Positions 1 through 8,900 of a stretch of 64,000 nucleotides of DNA are shown here, one piece after another. Location: NCBI RefSeq assembly GCF_051414035.1, contig NZ_JBLKNW010000002.1, forward strand, positions 744,001-808,000, written 5' to 3'. A program made the translations under genes and the position numbers. The notes beneath the pieces are model-generated. The model made no database searches. It was not told the origin of the DNA and worked only from the letters and a program-made list of their open reading frames with translations. Position 1 is the stretch's first letter. Each line of letters starts with the position of its first letter. This DNA is from Halosimplex amylolyticum. GTDB lineage: Archaea; Halobacteriota; Halobacteria; Halobacteriales; Haloarculaceae.

Positions 1-277
1 CGGTGAGCAACTCCCGGCTCTCGTCGATGACCGCCTGGGCGAAGCGGGGGTCTTTCGCCTCGCCGGCGAGGTCGCCGATGCGCTCGGCGATGCGCTCGGC
101 CTGTGGACCAGGGTCGAACTCGCGCAGGTCGGCCTGGCGGCCTTCCGCCTTCGAGACGATAGAGTGCGAGACACAGACGACGTCGCCCTCCCGGAGGTCG
201 GCGCGCTCGGCGATCAGGTCGCCGACGTCGTCGCCGGGGCGGACTTCGGGGATGCCCTCGACCGCGAACAGTTCCAT
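1..277 (-). CDS. cofE: Coenzyme F420-0:L-glutamate ligase CofE (5' part, cut by window edge)
   Basis: The reverse strand opens with ATG at 277-275 and stays open to base 1, giving the first 92 residues. The N-terminus (MELFAVEGIPEVRPGDDVGD) and the stretch VSHSIVSKAEGR match the conserved start of CofE, which adds glutamates to F420-0 with GTP to make coenzyme F420, a cytoplasmic deazaflavin hydride carrier used by archaea. The SKAEGR motif is a family hallmark. The C-terminal two thirds, including most metal and GTP ligands, lie outside the window. A T-rich stretch at 301-308 is the only promoter-like feature upstream. The identity is from memory of family motifs, not a search. Confidence 0.85.
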   Translation of the reverse strand, partial: MELFAVEGIPEVRPGDDVGDLIAERADLREGDVVCVSHSIVSKAEGRQADLREFDPGPQAERIAERIGDLAGEAKDPRFAQAVIDESRELLT

Positions 278-435
278 ACCCGCCCTGCGGTGCGCCCGGG
301 CAAAAACACCCCGCTACGAGCAGGCTTCGCCCGGAGCGGTGACGGGCGGGTTGGGGTTCGTCCCCGCCCGCCTGATGGGGCTGGCGGCGCGCCGATCCGA
401 AACGCTGGTAGGCCGCCGCCGGGACAGGATTCAGC

Positions 436-1263
436 ATGACAGACGACCCCGCTGGCGCCGGCCCCACCGGCGCCGCCGCGCTCGCCGACGTGGCGGTCCG
501 AGCGGTCGAATCCGGCGGCGAGTACCTCCACGAGAGCTTCCGGACGGGCGGCACGCCCGCGGAGTACACCGCGTCGGACGTGAAGGCCGAGGCCGACCGT
601 GAGGCCGAACGCCGCGTGCTCGACGTCATCACCGACGCCTATCCCGACCATCGGATCGCCGCCGAGGAGTCGGGCGAGCACGACGGCGACGGCGCGTACC
701 GCTGGGTCGTCGACGCCCTCGACGGCACCAACAACTTCACCGTCGGCATCCCCACGTTCGGCGTCGCCGCGACGGCTTGCGACCGACGGGACCCCGCCGG
801 ACCCGAGGACGACCCGGTCGCGACCGCCGTCCACGTGCCGGTCCTCGACGACACCTACGTCGCCGAGCGCGGCGGTGGCGTCCGGTACGACGGACGGAGC
901 GTCGAGGTCACCGACGGCACCTCGCTCACGCCCGAGAAGGCGACGGTCGGGATGATCATCGGCCCCCGCGTGGTCTCTGGCGGCGACGAACGGCGGGAGT
1001 GGGAGGCGATCAGCGACGCCGTCGAGTCGGTCTGCAAGCGCGCCATCCAGACGTGGGCACCGGTCGTGTACTGGGGACTGCTCGCCCGCGGCGAACTCGA
1101 CGGGTTCGTCTGTTACTACCCGGCCGAGCGCGAGCAGGTCGCCGGCGAACTCCTCGCCCGCGAGGCCGGGGCCGTCGAACGCGCCGACGGGCCCCTCACC
1201 GTCTTCGGCGCAGACGAGGCGCTCTGCGACGCGCTCTGGGACGCGGCCACGGACGCGATCTGA
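436..1263 (+). CDS. Inositol monophosphatase family phosphatase (IMPase/FBPase-like)
   Basis: This 275-residue protein has the family length and two of the three metal motifs: AAEESGE (E77/E78) and DALDGTNNF (D93, D96, G97, T98). In archaea such enzymes hydrolyse inositol-1-phosphate and/or fructose-1,6-bisphosphate with Mg2+. The third motif, normally WDxAAG with a metal-binding Asp, reads EREQVAGELLAREAGA, so Gln stands where the Asp is expected. It may therefore have altered activity. It lies 158 nt from the divergent cofE, and the start at 436 directly follows the intergenic region. The substrate cannot be assigned. The family call is firm; catalytic competence is uncertain. Confidence 0.85.
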   Translation: MTDDPAGAGPTGAAALADVAVRAVESGGEYLHESFRTGGTPAEYTASDVKAEADREAERRVLDVITDAYPDHRIAAEESGEHDGDGAYRWVVDALDGTNNFTVGIPTFGVAATACDRRDPAGPEDDPVATAVHVPVLDDTYVAERGGGVRYDGRSVEVTDGTSLTPEKATVGMIIGPRVVSGGDERREWEAISDAVESVCKRAIQTWAPVVYWGLLARGELDGFVCYYPAEREQVAGELLAREAGAVERADGPLTVFGADEALCDALWDAATDAI

Positions 1264-1319
1264 GGGGGAGATCCCTGGTGCCGTGCGGTCACGGTGTCCT
1301 CGTGAGCGAGGCGAGAAGC

Positions 1320-1412
1320 TGACCGTTCGGGGGCAGTTCCGCCCTCAGCGGCGACCGCTCGGGGGCGGTTCGCTCTCCACCGCGACCGCTCGGGGCGAAA
1401 GCCTCATCTCGC
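1320..1412 (+). repeat. Three imperfect ~31-bp direct repeats upstream of the Bat-type regulator
   Basis: Three units begin near 1320, 1351 and 1382, each with the core GACCG(T/C)TCGGGG (GACCG at 1321, 1353 and 1384). The spacing is 32 and 31 nt, three turns of B-DNA. The last unit ends about 20 nt before the ATG at 1433. Repeated same-face sites in front of a regulator gene suggest an operator, possibly autoregulatory. Confidence 0.6.
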
Positions 1413-1432
1413 CGTTCGGATTACCACTCGCA

Positions 1433-2098
1433 ATGAGTGTCGTCGGAGAGTTCACCGTTTCTGCAGCGGCCTTCGCGCTGGGCGATTCCCTGGACGCCGC
1501 CCCCGGGCTCACGGTCGAGTTCGACCGACTCGTCGCCCACAGTCGCGAGTGGATCATGCCGTTTCTCTGGGTCTCGGCGCCCGAGGAGTCGTTCGATGCG
1601 TTCGAGGAGGCCCTGGCCGAGGACCCGTCCGTCGAAGCGTTCGAGACGACAGACGCGTTCGAAGACGCGCGCCTGTACAAGATGACCTGGAGCCGCGAGG
1701 TCGCCCGCGTGCTGGACCTGGTTCTCGACCACGAGGGGGTCGTCCTCGACGCGACCGGGCGGGCCGGCGAGTGGCAGCTACGAGTCCGGTTCGGGGACCG
1801 CGAGAAACTGGGGCAGTTCCACGCGCACTTCAAGAACAGCGGGGAGGTCGCCCTTCACCAGCTGTTCTCGCCGATGGAGCCCCACAGCGGCACGTTCGGG
1901 CTGACGGCCAAGCAGCGCGACGCGCTCCTGGCCGCCTACGAAGCCGGCTACTACGACACGCCGCGGGGCGCGACCGCGACGGAACTCGCGGCGGCGTTCG
2001 ACATCTCCCAGCAGGCGTTCTCCCAGCGGCTGGACCGCGGAGTCTCCCGACTGGTCGAAAACGCACTGCTCACGGGTACCCCGGAACAGGGTACTTAA
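1433..2098 (+). CDS. Bacterio-opsin-activator (Bat)-type HTH_10 transcriptional regulator
   Basis: This is a 221-residue protein. The N-terminal ~150 residues (EFTVSAAAFALGDSL, then FDRLVAHSREWIMPFLWVSA) resemble the N-terminal domain shared by many haloarchaeal Bat-like regulators. The C-terminal ~60 residues form the HTH_10 domain, LTAKQRDALLAAYEAGYYD followed by TATELAAAFDISQQAFSQRL, the usual arrangement with a recognition helix around FDISQQAFSQRL. No PAS, GAF or receiver domain is attached, so the signal input is unknown. I chose the ATG at 1433 because homologues begin like MSVVGEFTVSA and the upstream in-frame extension is repeat DNA. It probably binds DNA; its targets are unknown, though the upstream triple repeat is a candidate. 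Confidence 0.85.
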   Translation: MSVVGEFTVSAAAFALGDSLDAAPGLTVEFDRLVAHSREWIMPFLWVSAPEESFDAFEEALAEDPSVEAFETTDAFEDARLYKMTWSREVARVLDLVLDHEGVVLDATGRAGEWQLRVRFGDREKLGQFHAHFKNSGEVALHQLFSPMEPHSGTFGLTAKQRDALLAAYEAGYYDTPRGATATELAAAFDISQQAFSQRLDRGVSRLVENALLTGTPEQGT

Positions 2099-2161
2099 AC
2101 GCCTTCGCTATCTCACCCGTCGGCTTACCCGGGAAAATCGCCTAGCCCTGGCGAGAACTTC

Positions 2162-2497
2162 ATGGCACATTCCCAGAGCACTCCCGCCGAACGAGACGCG
2201 CTGTTCGCGGTGCTCGCCGACCCTCGTCGCCGTCGCCTCCTCGAACTGCTCGAACACCTCGAACCGGGACGTCGCACGACCCTGTCCGACCTGAGCGAGC
2301 GGCTCGCCGCGGCGGAGGAATCCACTGAGCGCGAGCAGCGCCAGAACGTCGCCGTCACGCTCCGCCACGTTCATCTCCCGAAGCTCGACGACGCCGGACT
2401 GGTCGAATACGACCCGGAGACCAACGTCGTCGAGACGGTCGACCGAACCGACGACCGCGCCGAACTCGGCCGAGCGATGCCCGCTACCGAGGAGTAA
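2162..2497 (+). CDS. Small winged-helix protein (DUF7344-like)
   Basis: This 111-residue acidic protein begins with ALFAVLADPRRRRLLELLEH, the start typical of haloarchaeal winged-helix proteins of the DUF7344 kind. It continues with TLSDLSERLAA and VAVTLRHVHLPKLDDAGLVEYD, matching helix 3 plus the wing of an ArsR-like fold. It is likely a DNA-binding regulator; no ligand domain is present. A TATA-like TTAAAC at 2095-2100 overlaps the stop of the upstream regulator gene, so this gene probably has its own promoter and a leader of about 40 nt. The DUF number is from memory; the wHTH assignment follows from the pattern. Confidence 0.75.
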   Translation: MAHSQSTPAERDALFAVLADPRRRRLLELLEHLEPGRRTTLSDLSERLAAAEESTEREQRQNVAVTLRHVHLPKLDDAGLVEYDPETNVVETVDRTDDRAELGRAMPATEE

Positions 2498-2554
2498 CTG
2501 CGGGCGGACGCTCGGTGTCCAGACTGGGACCGAGCTGCCGCCACACACCGGGTC

Positions 2555-3043
2555 TCACGCCTCGTGAACGGTGACGTCGAACTCCCCGTCGGAAACCTCG
2601 GCGGTCATCATCGTCGGCCGGTCGGCAGGGGCCGCGCCGGTCGCGCTGCCGGGGTTCAGGATCCGCACCCCGCCGTGCTCGCGGTCGACGACCCGGTGGG
2701 TGTGACCGGCGACGCCGACGCGCGGTTCGTCTGCTTCCTCGCGCACCGCCCGCGCGACCCGATCGATCCAGCCGCGTTTCGAACCGGTGCCGTGAGTCAC
2801 GACGACGGTCACGCCGCCGAACTCGGCGGCGACTCGCTGGGGCAGTCCCACGCGGGGGTCGGTGTTTCCGGCGACCGCGGTCAACTCGCGGGCGAGGTCC
2901 TGGACGTCGGCGAGCGCGCCTTCGGAGTCGAAGTCGCCGGCGTGGATCGTGTGGTCGGCCGAGCGGATCCGCTCGCGGAACGCGTCGGGGATCCGCCGCG
3001 CTCGGGAAGGGATGTGCGTGTCGCTGACGAGGGCGAGTTCCAT
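2555..3043 (-). CDS. Metallophosphoesterase (YfcE/MJ0936-like)
   Basis: This is a 162-residue single-domain calcineurin-like phosphoesterase. The metal motifs appear in order: SDTHIPSRA (DxH), HAGDFDS (GDxx), AGNTDPR (GNxD), THGTGSKRG and AGHTHR (GHTH). Family members of this size are Mn/Ni-dependent cyclic phosphodiesterases of uncertain natural substrate, acting in the cytoplasm. I start at the ATG at 3043 because family members begin with MELALVSDTH; the frame is open a few codons further upstream to 3070. It runs opposite to the Nudix fusion gene downstream of it and shares the 3043-3175 interval with it. Confidence 0.88.
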   Translation of the reverse strand: MELALVSDTHIPSRARRIPDAFRERIRSADHTIHAGDFDSEGALADVQDLARELTAVAGNTDPRVGLPQRVAAEFGGVTVVVTHGTGSKRGWIDRVARAVREEADEPRVGVAGHTHRVVDREHGGVRILNPGSATGAAPADRPTMMTAEVSDGEFDVTVHEA

Positions 3044-3174
3044 GCGCGAGGGTTCGACGGGCACGCCCAAGTCGGTTTGCCCCGCGGAAGCGCCGTCGGT
3101 TTCCCCCCGTGTCGGACCACGTGGCGACCCCGGGGCTCATACCGGTCGCCGACGAAGTCGGACACGACCGAGCG

Positions 3175-4569
3175 ATGTCCGACGACACCGACGGCGACCG
3201 CGACACTGATGGCGACATCGACGGGGACGGAGCCGCGGGTAGCGGGGAGGAGGGCGACGAGGAGCCAGTCGGCGACGCGCTCGCGGAGACGCACGTGGTC
3301 ACGGTCTTCCTGCGGAACGACAGCGACGTGCTCCTGTTGCGACGGAGCGACGCCGTGGGGTCCTACAGCGATCGCTGGGGAACGGTCGCGGGCCACGCCG
3401 AGGGCGACCCGGACGCGGCCGCGCTGGAAGAGATCCGCGAGGAGACGGGCCTGGATCCGGATACCGACGTGACGCTTGTCCGGCGGGGCGAGCCGTTCGA
3501 GGTGACCGACGCGGACCTCGGCAAGCACTGGGTGGTTCACCCGTCCCTCTTCGAGTGCGCGTCGCGGGCCGTCGACACCAACGAGGAGACGGTCGACTTC
3601 GAGTGGGTGCCGCCGACCGAGATCCTCCGCCGCGAGACGGTTCCCGACCTCTGGACGTCCTACGACCGGGTGCGACCCACACCGGGGTCGGTCGCCGCGG
3701 ACGCCGAGCACGGCTCGGCCTACATCTCGGTCCGGGCCCTCGAAGTCCTGCGTGACGAGACAGCGCTCGCCGCCGAGCGCGACGGCGGTGCCGGAGGGGC
3801 GTGGTCGCAACTCACCTCCGTCGCCCGGGAGTTGCTCGACGCCCGGCCGGCGATGGCCGTCGTCGCCAACCGGGTCAACAGAGCAGTCCACGCCGCCGCC
3901 GAAGACGGCTCCCCCGATGCCCTCGAAGGTGCTGCCCACGAAGGAATCGAACGGACGAGCGCCGCAGACGACGGCGCAGCGGCGCTCGCGGCAGACCGGC
4001 TTCCGGACCGTATCGCCACGCTCTCGCGGTCGGGAACGGTGACGGCGGCGGTCGAACGCGCCGACCCGGAGGAGATACTGGTCGCGGAGTCGCGGCCGGG
4101 CCGGGAGGGGGTCGGGACCGCCGAGGGGCTGGCCGAAGCGACGGAGGCGACGGTGACGCTGACGACCGACGCCGCGCTGGCGGACCGACTGGCGGCGACC
4201 GGCGTCGAGGCGCTCGTCGTCGGCGCCGACACGCTCTTGCCGGACGGACGGGTGGTCAACAAGGTCGGAACGCGGGCCGCGGCGACCGCCGCCGCGAGCG
4301 AGGGGGTCGACTGCGTGGTCGTCGCCGCGAGCGACAAGATTGCACCGGAGAGCGACCCGCGCGACGCCGCGGTCACCGTCGACCGCGAGGAACGCGACCC
4401 CGCCGAGGTGTACGACGGCGACGCGCCCCTCCGGATCGCCAATCCGACCTTCGACGTGACGCCGGCGGACCGGATCGACGCTGTCGCGACCGAACGCGGC
4501 GTCCTCGACGTCGACGCCATCGCGGAGATCGCCGCCGAACACCGCGAACTGGCGGACTGGGACCGGTAG
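3175..4569 (+). CDS. Nudix domain / eIF-2B alpha-beta-delta-like fusion protein
   Basis: This is a 464-residue two-domain protein. After an acidic N-terminus, residues ~30-175 form a Nudix-like fold (VVTVFLRNDSDVLLLRRSD, then GHAEGDPDAAALEEIREETG). Residues ~215-460 resemble the eIF2B/ribose-1,5-bisphosphate isomerase/MtnA superfamily, with VVVAASDKIAPES and LRIANPTFDVTPADRID near the end as in those proteins. The Nudix box is degenerate: the leading Arg of REUxEE is Glu and the spacing is about two residues short, so catalysis is doubtful. I recall such fusions as common in haloarchaea. Sugar-phosphate or nucleoside isomerase chemistry is possible. The start is set at MSDDTDGD (3175), since the frame upstream looks non-coding. 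Confidence 0.8.
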   Translation: MSDDTDGDRDTDGDIDGDGAAGSGEEGDEEPVGDALAETHVVTVFLRNDSDVLLLRRSDAVGSYSDRWGTVAGHAEGDPDAAALEEIREETGLDPDTDVTLVRRGEPFEVTDADLGKHWVVHPSLFECASRAVDTNEETVDFEWVPPTEILRRETVPDLWTSYDRVRPTPGSVAADAEHGSAYISVRALEVLRDETALAAERDGGAGGAWSQLTSVARELLDARPAMAVVANRVNRAVHAAAEDGSPDALEGAAHEGIERTSAADDGAAALAADRLPDRIATLSRSGTVTAAVERADPEEILVAESRPGREGVGTAEGLAEATEATVTLTTDAALADRLAATGVEALVVGADTLLPDGRVVNKVGTRAAATAAASEGVDCVVVAASDKIAPESDPRDAAVTVDREERDPAEVYDGDAPLRIANPTFDVTPADRIDAVATERGVLDVDAIAEIAAEHRELADWDR

Positions 4570-4708
4570 CGCCGCGTCGAGCGACAGCGGCGGATCGGGG
4601 ACAGCACCCTGCTTTCGGCTCCGCTCCCGACTTCACCTGTTCGCGCTGTCCCGTCCCGACCGTCCGTCCGCGCAACCGTTTTCACCGGGAGTCCCGTCGG
4701 TTCGTGTC

Positions 4709-5053
4709 GTGACAACCAGTGCGCCGGCCGACGCGGTCGCCGAGCGGGTCGTCCTCCGCTACGCGCCCGTGACCGACCGCGTCGCCGACGAGCTCTCGAA
4801 GTCGCGGTACAGCGCCTACCTCCGGAGCGCCGAGGCCGGACCGGTCGCCGCGGGCGACGCCTGGGAGCACTTCGTCAGCCGCGGCTGCGGGACGACTCGG
4901 GACGTGACGCTCACCGTCGAAACGGTCGACGGCGGCGAGCGAATCGGTGAGGGGACAGAGTTCACGTTCGTCCCTGCCGAGGAAGCCAGCGGCCGGGACG
5001 GCGGCGCAGGTCCCGGTTCAGAAGCGGGACGCGACGACAGGGCCGGCGGCTGA
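4709..5053 (+). CDS. Hypothetical small acidic protein (GTG start)
   Basis: This 114-residue ORF starts with GTG at 4709 and shows haloarchaeal coding character: acidic, with G/C third positions. I do not recognise a family. The first ~90 residues look folded (VVLRYAPVTDRVADELSKSR, TTRDVTLTVETVDGG, EFTFVPAEE) and the last 20 are Gly/Asp-rich tail. It contains no membrane segment, signal peptide or cysteine motif beyond a single Cys. It lies 139 nt downstream of the Nudix fusion and converges on the MBL-fold gene with 20 nt between stops. The upstream interval 4570-4708 shows nothing clear. Confidence 0.6.
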   Translation: MTTSAPADAVAERVVLRYAPVTDRVADELSKSRYSAYLRSAEAGPVAAGDAWEHFVSRGCGTTRDVTLTVETVDGGERIGEGTEFTFVPAEEASGRDGGAGPGSEAGRDDRAGG

Positions 5054-5073
5054 GGCGGCTGTGCCGGGCGCAG

Positions 5074-5820
5074 TTACGACTCGTCGAGCGCGACGGGGAC
5101 CCCAGCCTCGGCGACGTCGGCGGCGAACGCCCTGGAATCGGTTTCGAGCGTCGAGAACGTGTTGTAGTGGACTGGGACGACCAGTTCCGGTTCCATCACG
5201 GCGGCGAGGGCGGCGGCCTCGTGGCGGTTCATCGTGAAGCGCGGCCCGATGGGCGGACAGAACACCGAGACGTCGACGTTCTGGTGCGGTCCGAGCGCGT
5301 CGGTGTCGCCGGGGTAGAGGACCCGTTTTCCCTCGACGGCGACGAGGAAGCCGCAGCCGAACCCCTCGGGGTGGAAGGGAGTGCCGTCTGGGCGCGTGTG
5401 GGGGCCGTCGGGCTCGTTGTAGGCGGGCACCGTCCAGACGGGCACGTCGCCGACGGTGATACTGTCGCGGTCGCCTACCGTCACCACGTCGTAGGGGAGC
5501 GACGACAGCGGCGGTAGCTCTCGGTCTTCGACGCCCTCCGCGATGCCCTCGAACGCCACGATGGTCGTGTCCTCGCCGGCGACCCGTTCGACGCCATCGG
5601 GGTCGTAGTGGTGGACGTGGGTCAGACAGACCACGTCGGCGTCCTCCGGCCGGTAGTCCTTCGCGGGCGGGTGGCCGACCCCGTCGGTGTCGGGCTCCCA
5701 CTCGCCGGTGAGGACGCCGTACCGGCCCGGATCGGTGTAGACGACGGTCTCGTCGCCGGCGAAGCGCAGCGTGGCGTACCCTAGCCACTCGACGGTGATC
5801 CCGTCGTGGCGCACGGTCAT
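5074..5820 (-). CDS. Metallo-beta-lactamase fold hydrolase (UlaG-like)
   Basis: This 248-residue protein starts GITVEWLGYATLRFAGDETV, the usual opening of UlaG/RomA-like MBL-fold hydrolases. The metal signature is LTHVHHYDPDG; the standard THxHxDH would have Asp-His where this has Tyr-Asp, so the second metal site may differ. Other family elements are TVPAYNEP, GFLVAVEGKRVLYPGDTD and the C-terminal VVPVHYNTF (final His ligand). Relatives hydrolyse lactones, phosphodiesters or N-acyl amides; the substrate here is unknown. A minus-strand TATA-like ACTTATG at 5846-5852, 28 nt before the ATG, predicts a leaderless transcript. Confidence 0.85.
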   Translation of the reverse strand: MTVRHDGITVEWLGYATLRFAGDETVVYTDPGRYGVLTGEWEPDTDGVGHPPAKDYRPEDADVVCLTHVHHYDPDGVERVAGEDTTIVAFEGIAEGVEDRELPPLSSLPYDVVTVGDRDSITVGDVPVWTVPAYNEPDGPHTRPDGTPFHPEGFGCGFLVAVEGKRVLYPGDTDALGPHQNVDVSVFCPPIGPRFTMNRHEAAALAAVMEPELVVPVHYNTFSTLETDSRAFAADVAEAGVPVALDES

Positions 5821-5845
5821 TGCTCCGTGTACGCGTCCGAGCGCA

Positions 5846-5852
5846 CATAAGT
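5846..5852 (-). promoter_or_regulatory. TATA-like box of the MBL-fold gene
   Basis: ACTTATG on the reverse strand is centred about 28 nt upstream of the ATG at 5820, the spacing expected for a leaderless haloarchaeal gene. Inferred from position and composition only. Confidence 0.45.
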
Positions 5853-5955
5853 CGGGTGCTTGTCGACCGAACCGTCGCGCATCCGATGTACTACGTCGTA
5901 TACGCGCCGGCGCTGTGTCGGGTCGGCCCGTGGCCGGCCACCGACGTAGGACCGG

Positions 5956-8900
5956 TCAGTCCGCGACGAACGGCCGGAGTTCGACGGCGAACGCGACGGC
6001 GTCGGGTTCGACGCGGTACTGTTCGAGCGTCTCCGGGCCGCAACTCCCCGTCCCGAGCCCGCAGTGAGCGTGGTCGAGCGAGACGGAGATCTCGTCGCGC
6101 TCGGGCAGTTCGTGGACGTGGTCGGCCGCTTCCAGGTCGGCGGTCGTGTAGCGGTGGGCGGTCACGTCGAGGGGAGAGTCGCCGGTCACGCGGAGGCCGA
6201 CGCCGCGCCCGTCGGTGAACGTCGCCCAGCGCACGTCCGTCCGGTTGCCGTTCGCCTGCGGCCTGACGTAGGGCGTGTGCAGGTCGGTCACGTCTCGCTC
6301 GTAGCGGCCGACCAGCGACGACCGCTTGCTGTCGGCGTAGGACTCGCCGGGGCCGCGCCCGTACCACGTGACCGTCTCGAAGTCGCCGGGCAGCGTCAGG
6401 TCGAGGCCGACGCGCGGCAACGAGGGTAGCACGGACATGTCCCCCTCCGGTTCGAGTCGCGTCTCGATCGCGACCGACCCGTCGCCGGAGACGGTGTACG
6501 TCTGCTCCGTCGCGAAGCCGTGGTCGTACACCGGCGGCGCGAGCCGCCCCGCGACCGTGATCTCGACCGCGTCGTCGCCCTGTTCGTGGGTGACCTCGTC
6601 CGTCCGGAACTGGAGGCTGTCGAGACCGTGCTCGCGCCAGATCTGCGCGAACCCGATCGTCCAGAACTGCCCCGGTTCCAGCGTCGCTTCCCGCTCTGAC
6701 AGGTCGGTCAGCCGCGAGAGGAGCTGGCCGTCGAGGGGCAGTCCGCGGTCGTTGTCGGTCGGCGCCCGCCAGAGGTCGACCCGTGGCCCGTCGGCGACGA
6801 GTTCGCTCCCGCGGTAGGTCAGCGAGTCGACGACCCCGTGGGTGTCGTCGAACACGAGTTCGAACTCCGGGCCGGAGACGACGATGCCGTCGTCGGTCCG
6901 CTCGGAGGTGAGCGGGCCGGTGTCGACGCGCGGCGTCGCCGGCTCGCCGCTGTCGGGGAGTTCGAACTGCCCGGTCGCGACCGTGTGGCCGGCGTCCGCC
7001 CACGCAGTCGCGCCCGCAAGTGAGATCTCGATCGTCAGCAAGTGCTCGGCGTCGCCGCGCTCGGCGTCCTCGATAGGGACCGCGGCGGATCCGCGTTCGC
7101 CGGGAGCGACCGCCGGGAGGTCGAGCGCGCCGCTCTCGACGACCTCGCCGTCGGCCTCGACGCGCCAGGAGGCGGTCAGGTGGTCCAGCGAGCGGAAGTC
7201 GTAGCGGTTCTCGACGACGACCTCGCCGCGGTCGAGCTCCCCCGCGGCGAGCGTCACCGGCTCGATGACCTTCTTGTATTCGACGAGGCCGGGCGAGGGC
7301 TCGCGGTCGGGGAACACGAGACCGTTGATGTTGAAGTTCCCGTCGTTGGGCTCGTCGCCGAAGTCGCCGCCGTAGGCGAACCACTCCTCGCCGTCGTCGG
7401 TCCGCTGGCGCAGTCCCTGGTCGAGCCAGTCCCAGACGAACCCGCCCTGCAGGCGCTCGCGCTCGTCGATCATGTCCCAGTACTCGCCGAGGCTGCCGGG
7501 CCCGTTGCCCATCGCGTGAGCGTACTCGCACATGATGACGGGGTGGTCGTAGTCGTCTTCGGCGGTCCACTCCTCCAGCTGGTCCCACGGCGGGTACATC
7601 GGGCCGACGATGTCCGAGACTTCCTGCTCGGTGTCGGGCTCGTAGTGGATCGGCCGCGTCGGGTCGCGCTCGCGGGTCGCTTCGGCCATCGCGACGTGGT
7701 TCTCGCCGAAGTCCGACTCGTTGCCGAGCGACCAGACGACGACGCTGGGGTGGTTCTTGTCCCGCTCGACCATCCGGACCATGCGGTCGACGTAGGTGTC
7801 GCGCCACTCGGGCGCGTCGCTGACGTGGGGCGTCTCCGGCGCGTTCTCCATCCCGTGGCACTCGATGTCCGTCTCGTCGAGGACGTACAGCCCGTACTCG
7901 TCGCACAGGTCGTAGAACCGGGAGTCGTTCGGGTAGTGGGCCGTCCGAACGGCGTTGATATTGTGCCGCTTCATCAGCTCGACGTCCTCGCGCATCGCGT
8001 CCATCGGCACGTGGCGGCCGCGGTCGGGGTGGAAGTCGTGGCGATTGACGCCGCGGATCGTCACCGCCTCGCCGTTGACGAGGAACTGCCCGTCCGCAAT
8101 TTCGACCTCGCGGAAGCCGACCGTCTCCGTGACGACCTCGGTCGAGTCGCCAGCGCTCGCGTCCCGGCCGTCGCCGTCGGTCAGCGCGAGTTCGAGCGTG
8201 TAACACGTCGGCGTCTCCGCCGTCCACTTCTCGGGGTCGGTCACTGTCGTCTCCAGCGTGACGGTCGCCGTGTCGTCCGCGGGGACCTCCGCGGTTCCGC
8301 CGAGTTCAGCGACGGCCGAGCCGTCTTCGTCGCGGAGCGTCGCTGCGACGGTGCGGGTGGCTTCGCTCGCCCCGGCGTTTGCGATTTCCACGTCGGCACG
8401 CAGGTTCGCGTCCTCGTAGTCCTCGTCGAGGTCCGTGCGCACGTCGACGTCGGCGACGTGAGCTTCGGAGACGGCGTAGGCGTAGACCTCCCGGAAGATA
8501 CCGCTCAGCCACCACATGTCCTGGTCTTCGATGTAGCTCCCGTTGGTCCACTTGTACACCCGGACCGCGATCGTGTTCTCGCCGGGTTCGACGTGCTCGG
8601 TCACGTCGAACTCCGCCGGGAGGCGGGCGCCCTCGCTGTAGCCGACGCGCTCGCCGTTCACCCAGAGGTGAAACGCCGAGTCGACGCCCTCGAAGTGGAG
8701 GCGGACCCGGCGGCCGTCCCACTCCTCGTCGACGTGGAACGTTCGCCGGTACGATCCGGTCGGGTTGTCGGTCGGGACCCGCGGCGGGTCGACCGGGAAC
8801 GGATAGTCGACGTTCGTGTAGTGCGGTCGTCCGTAGCCCGCCGCCTGCCAGTTCAGCGGGACTTCGACGTCGTCCCAGTCGGCGGCGTCGAACGAGGGGT

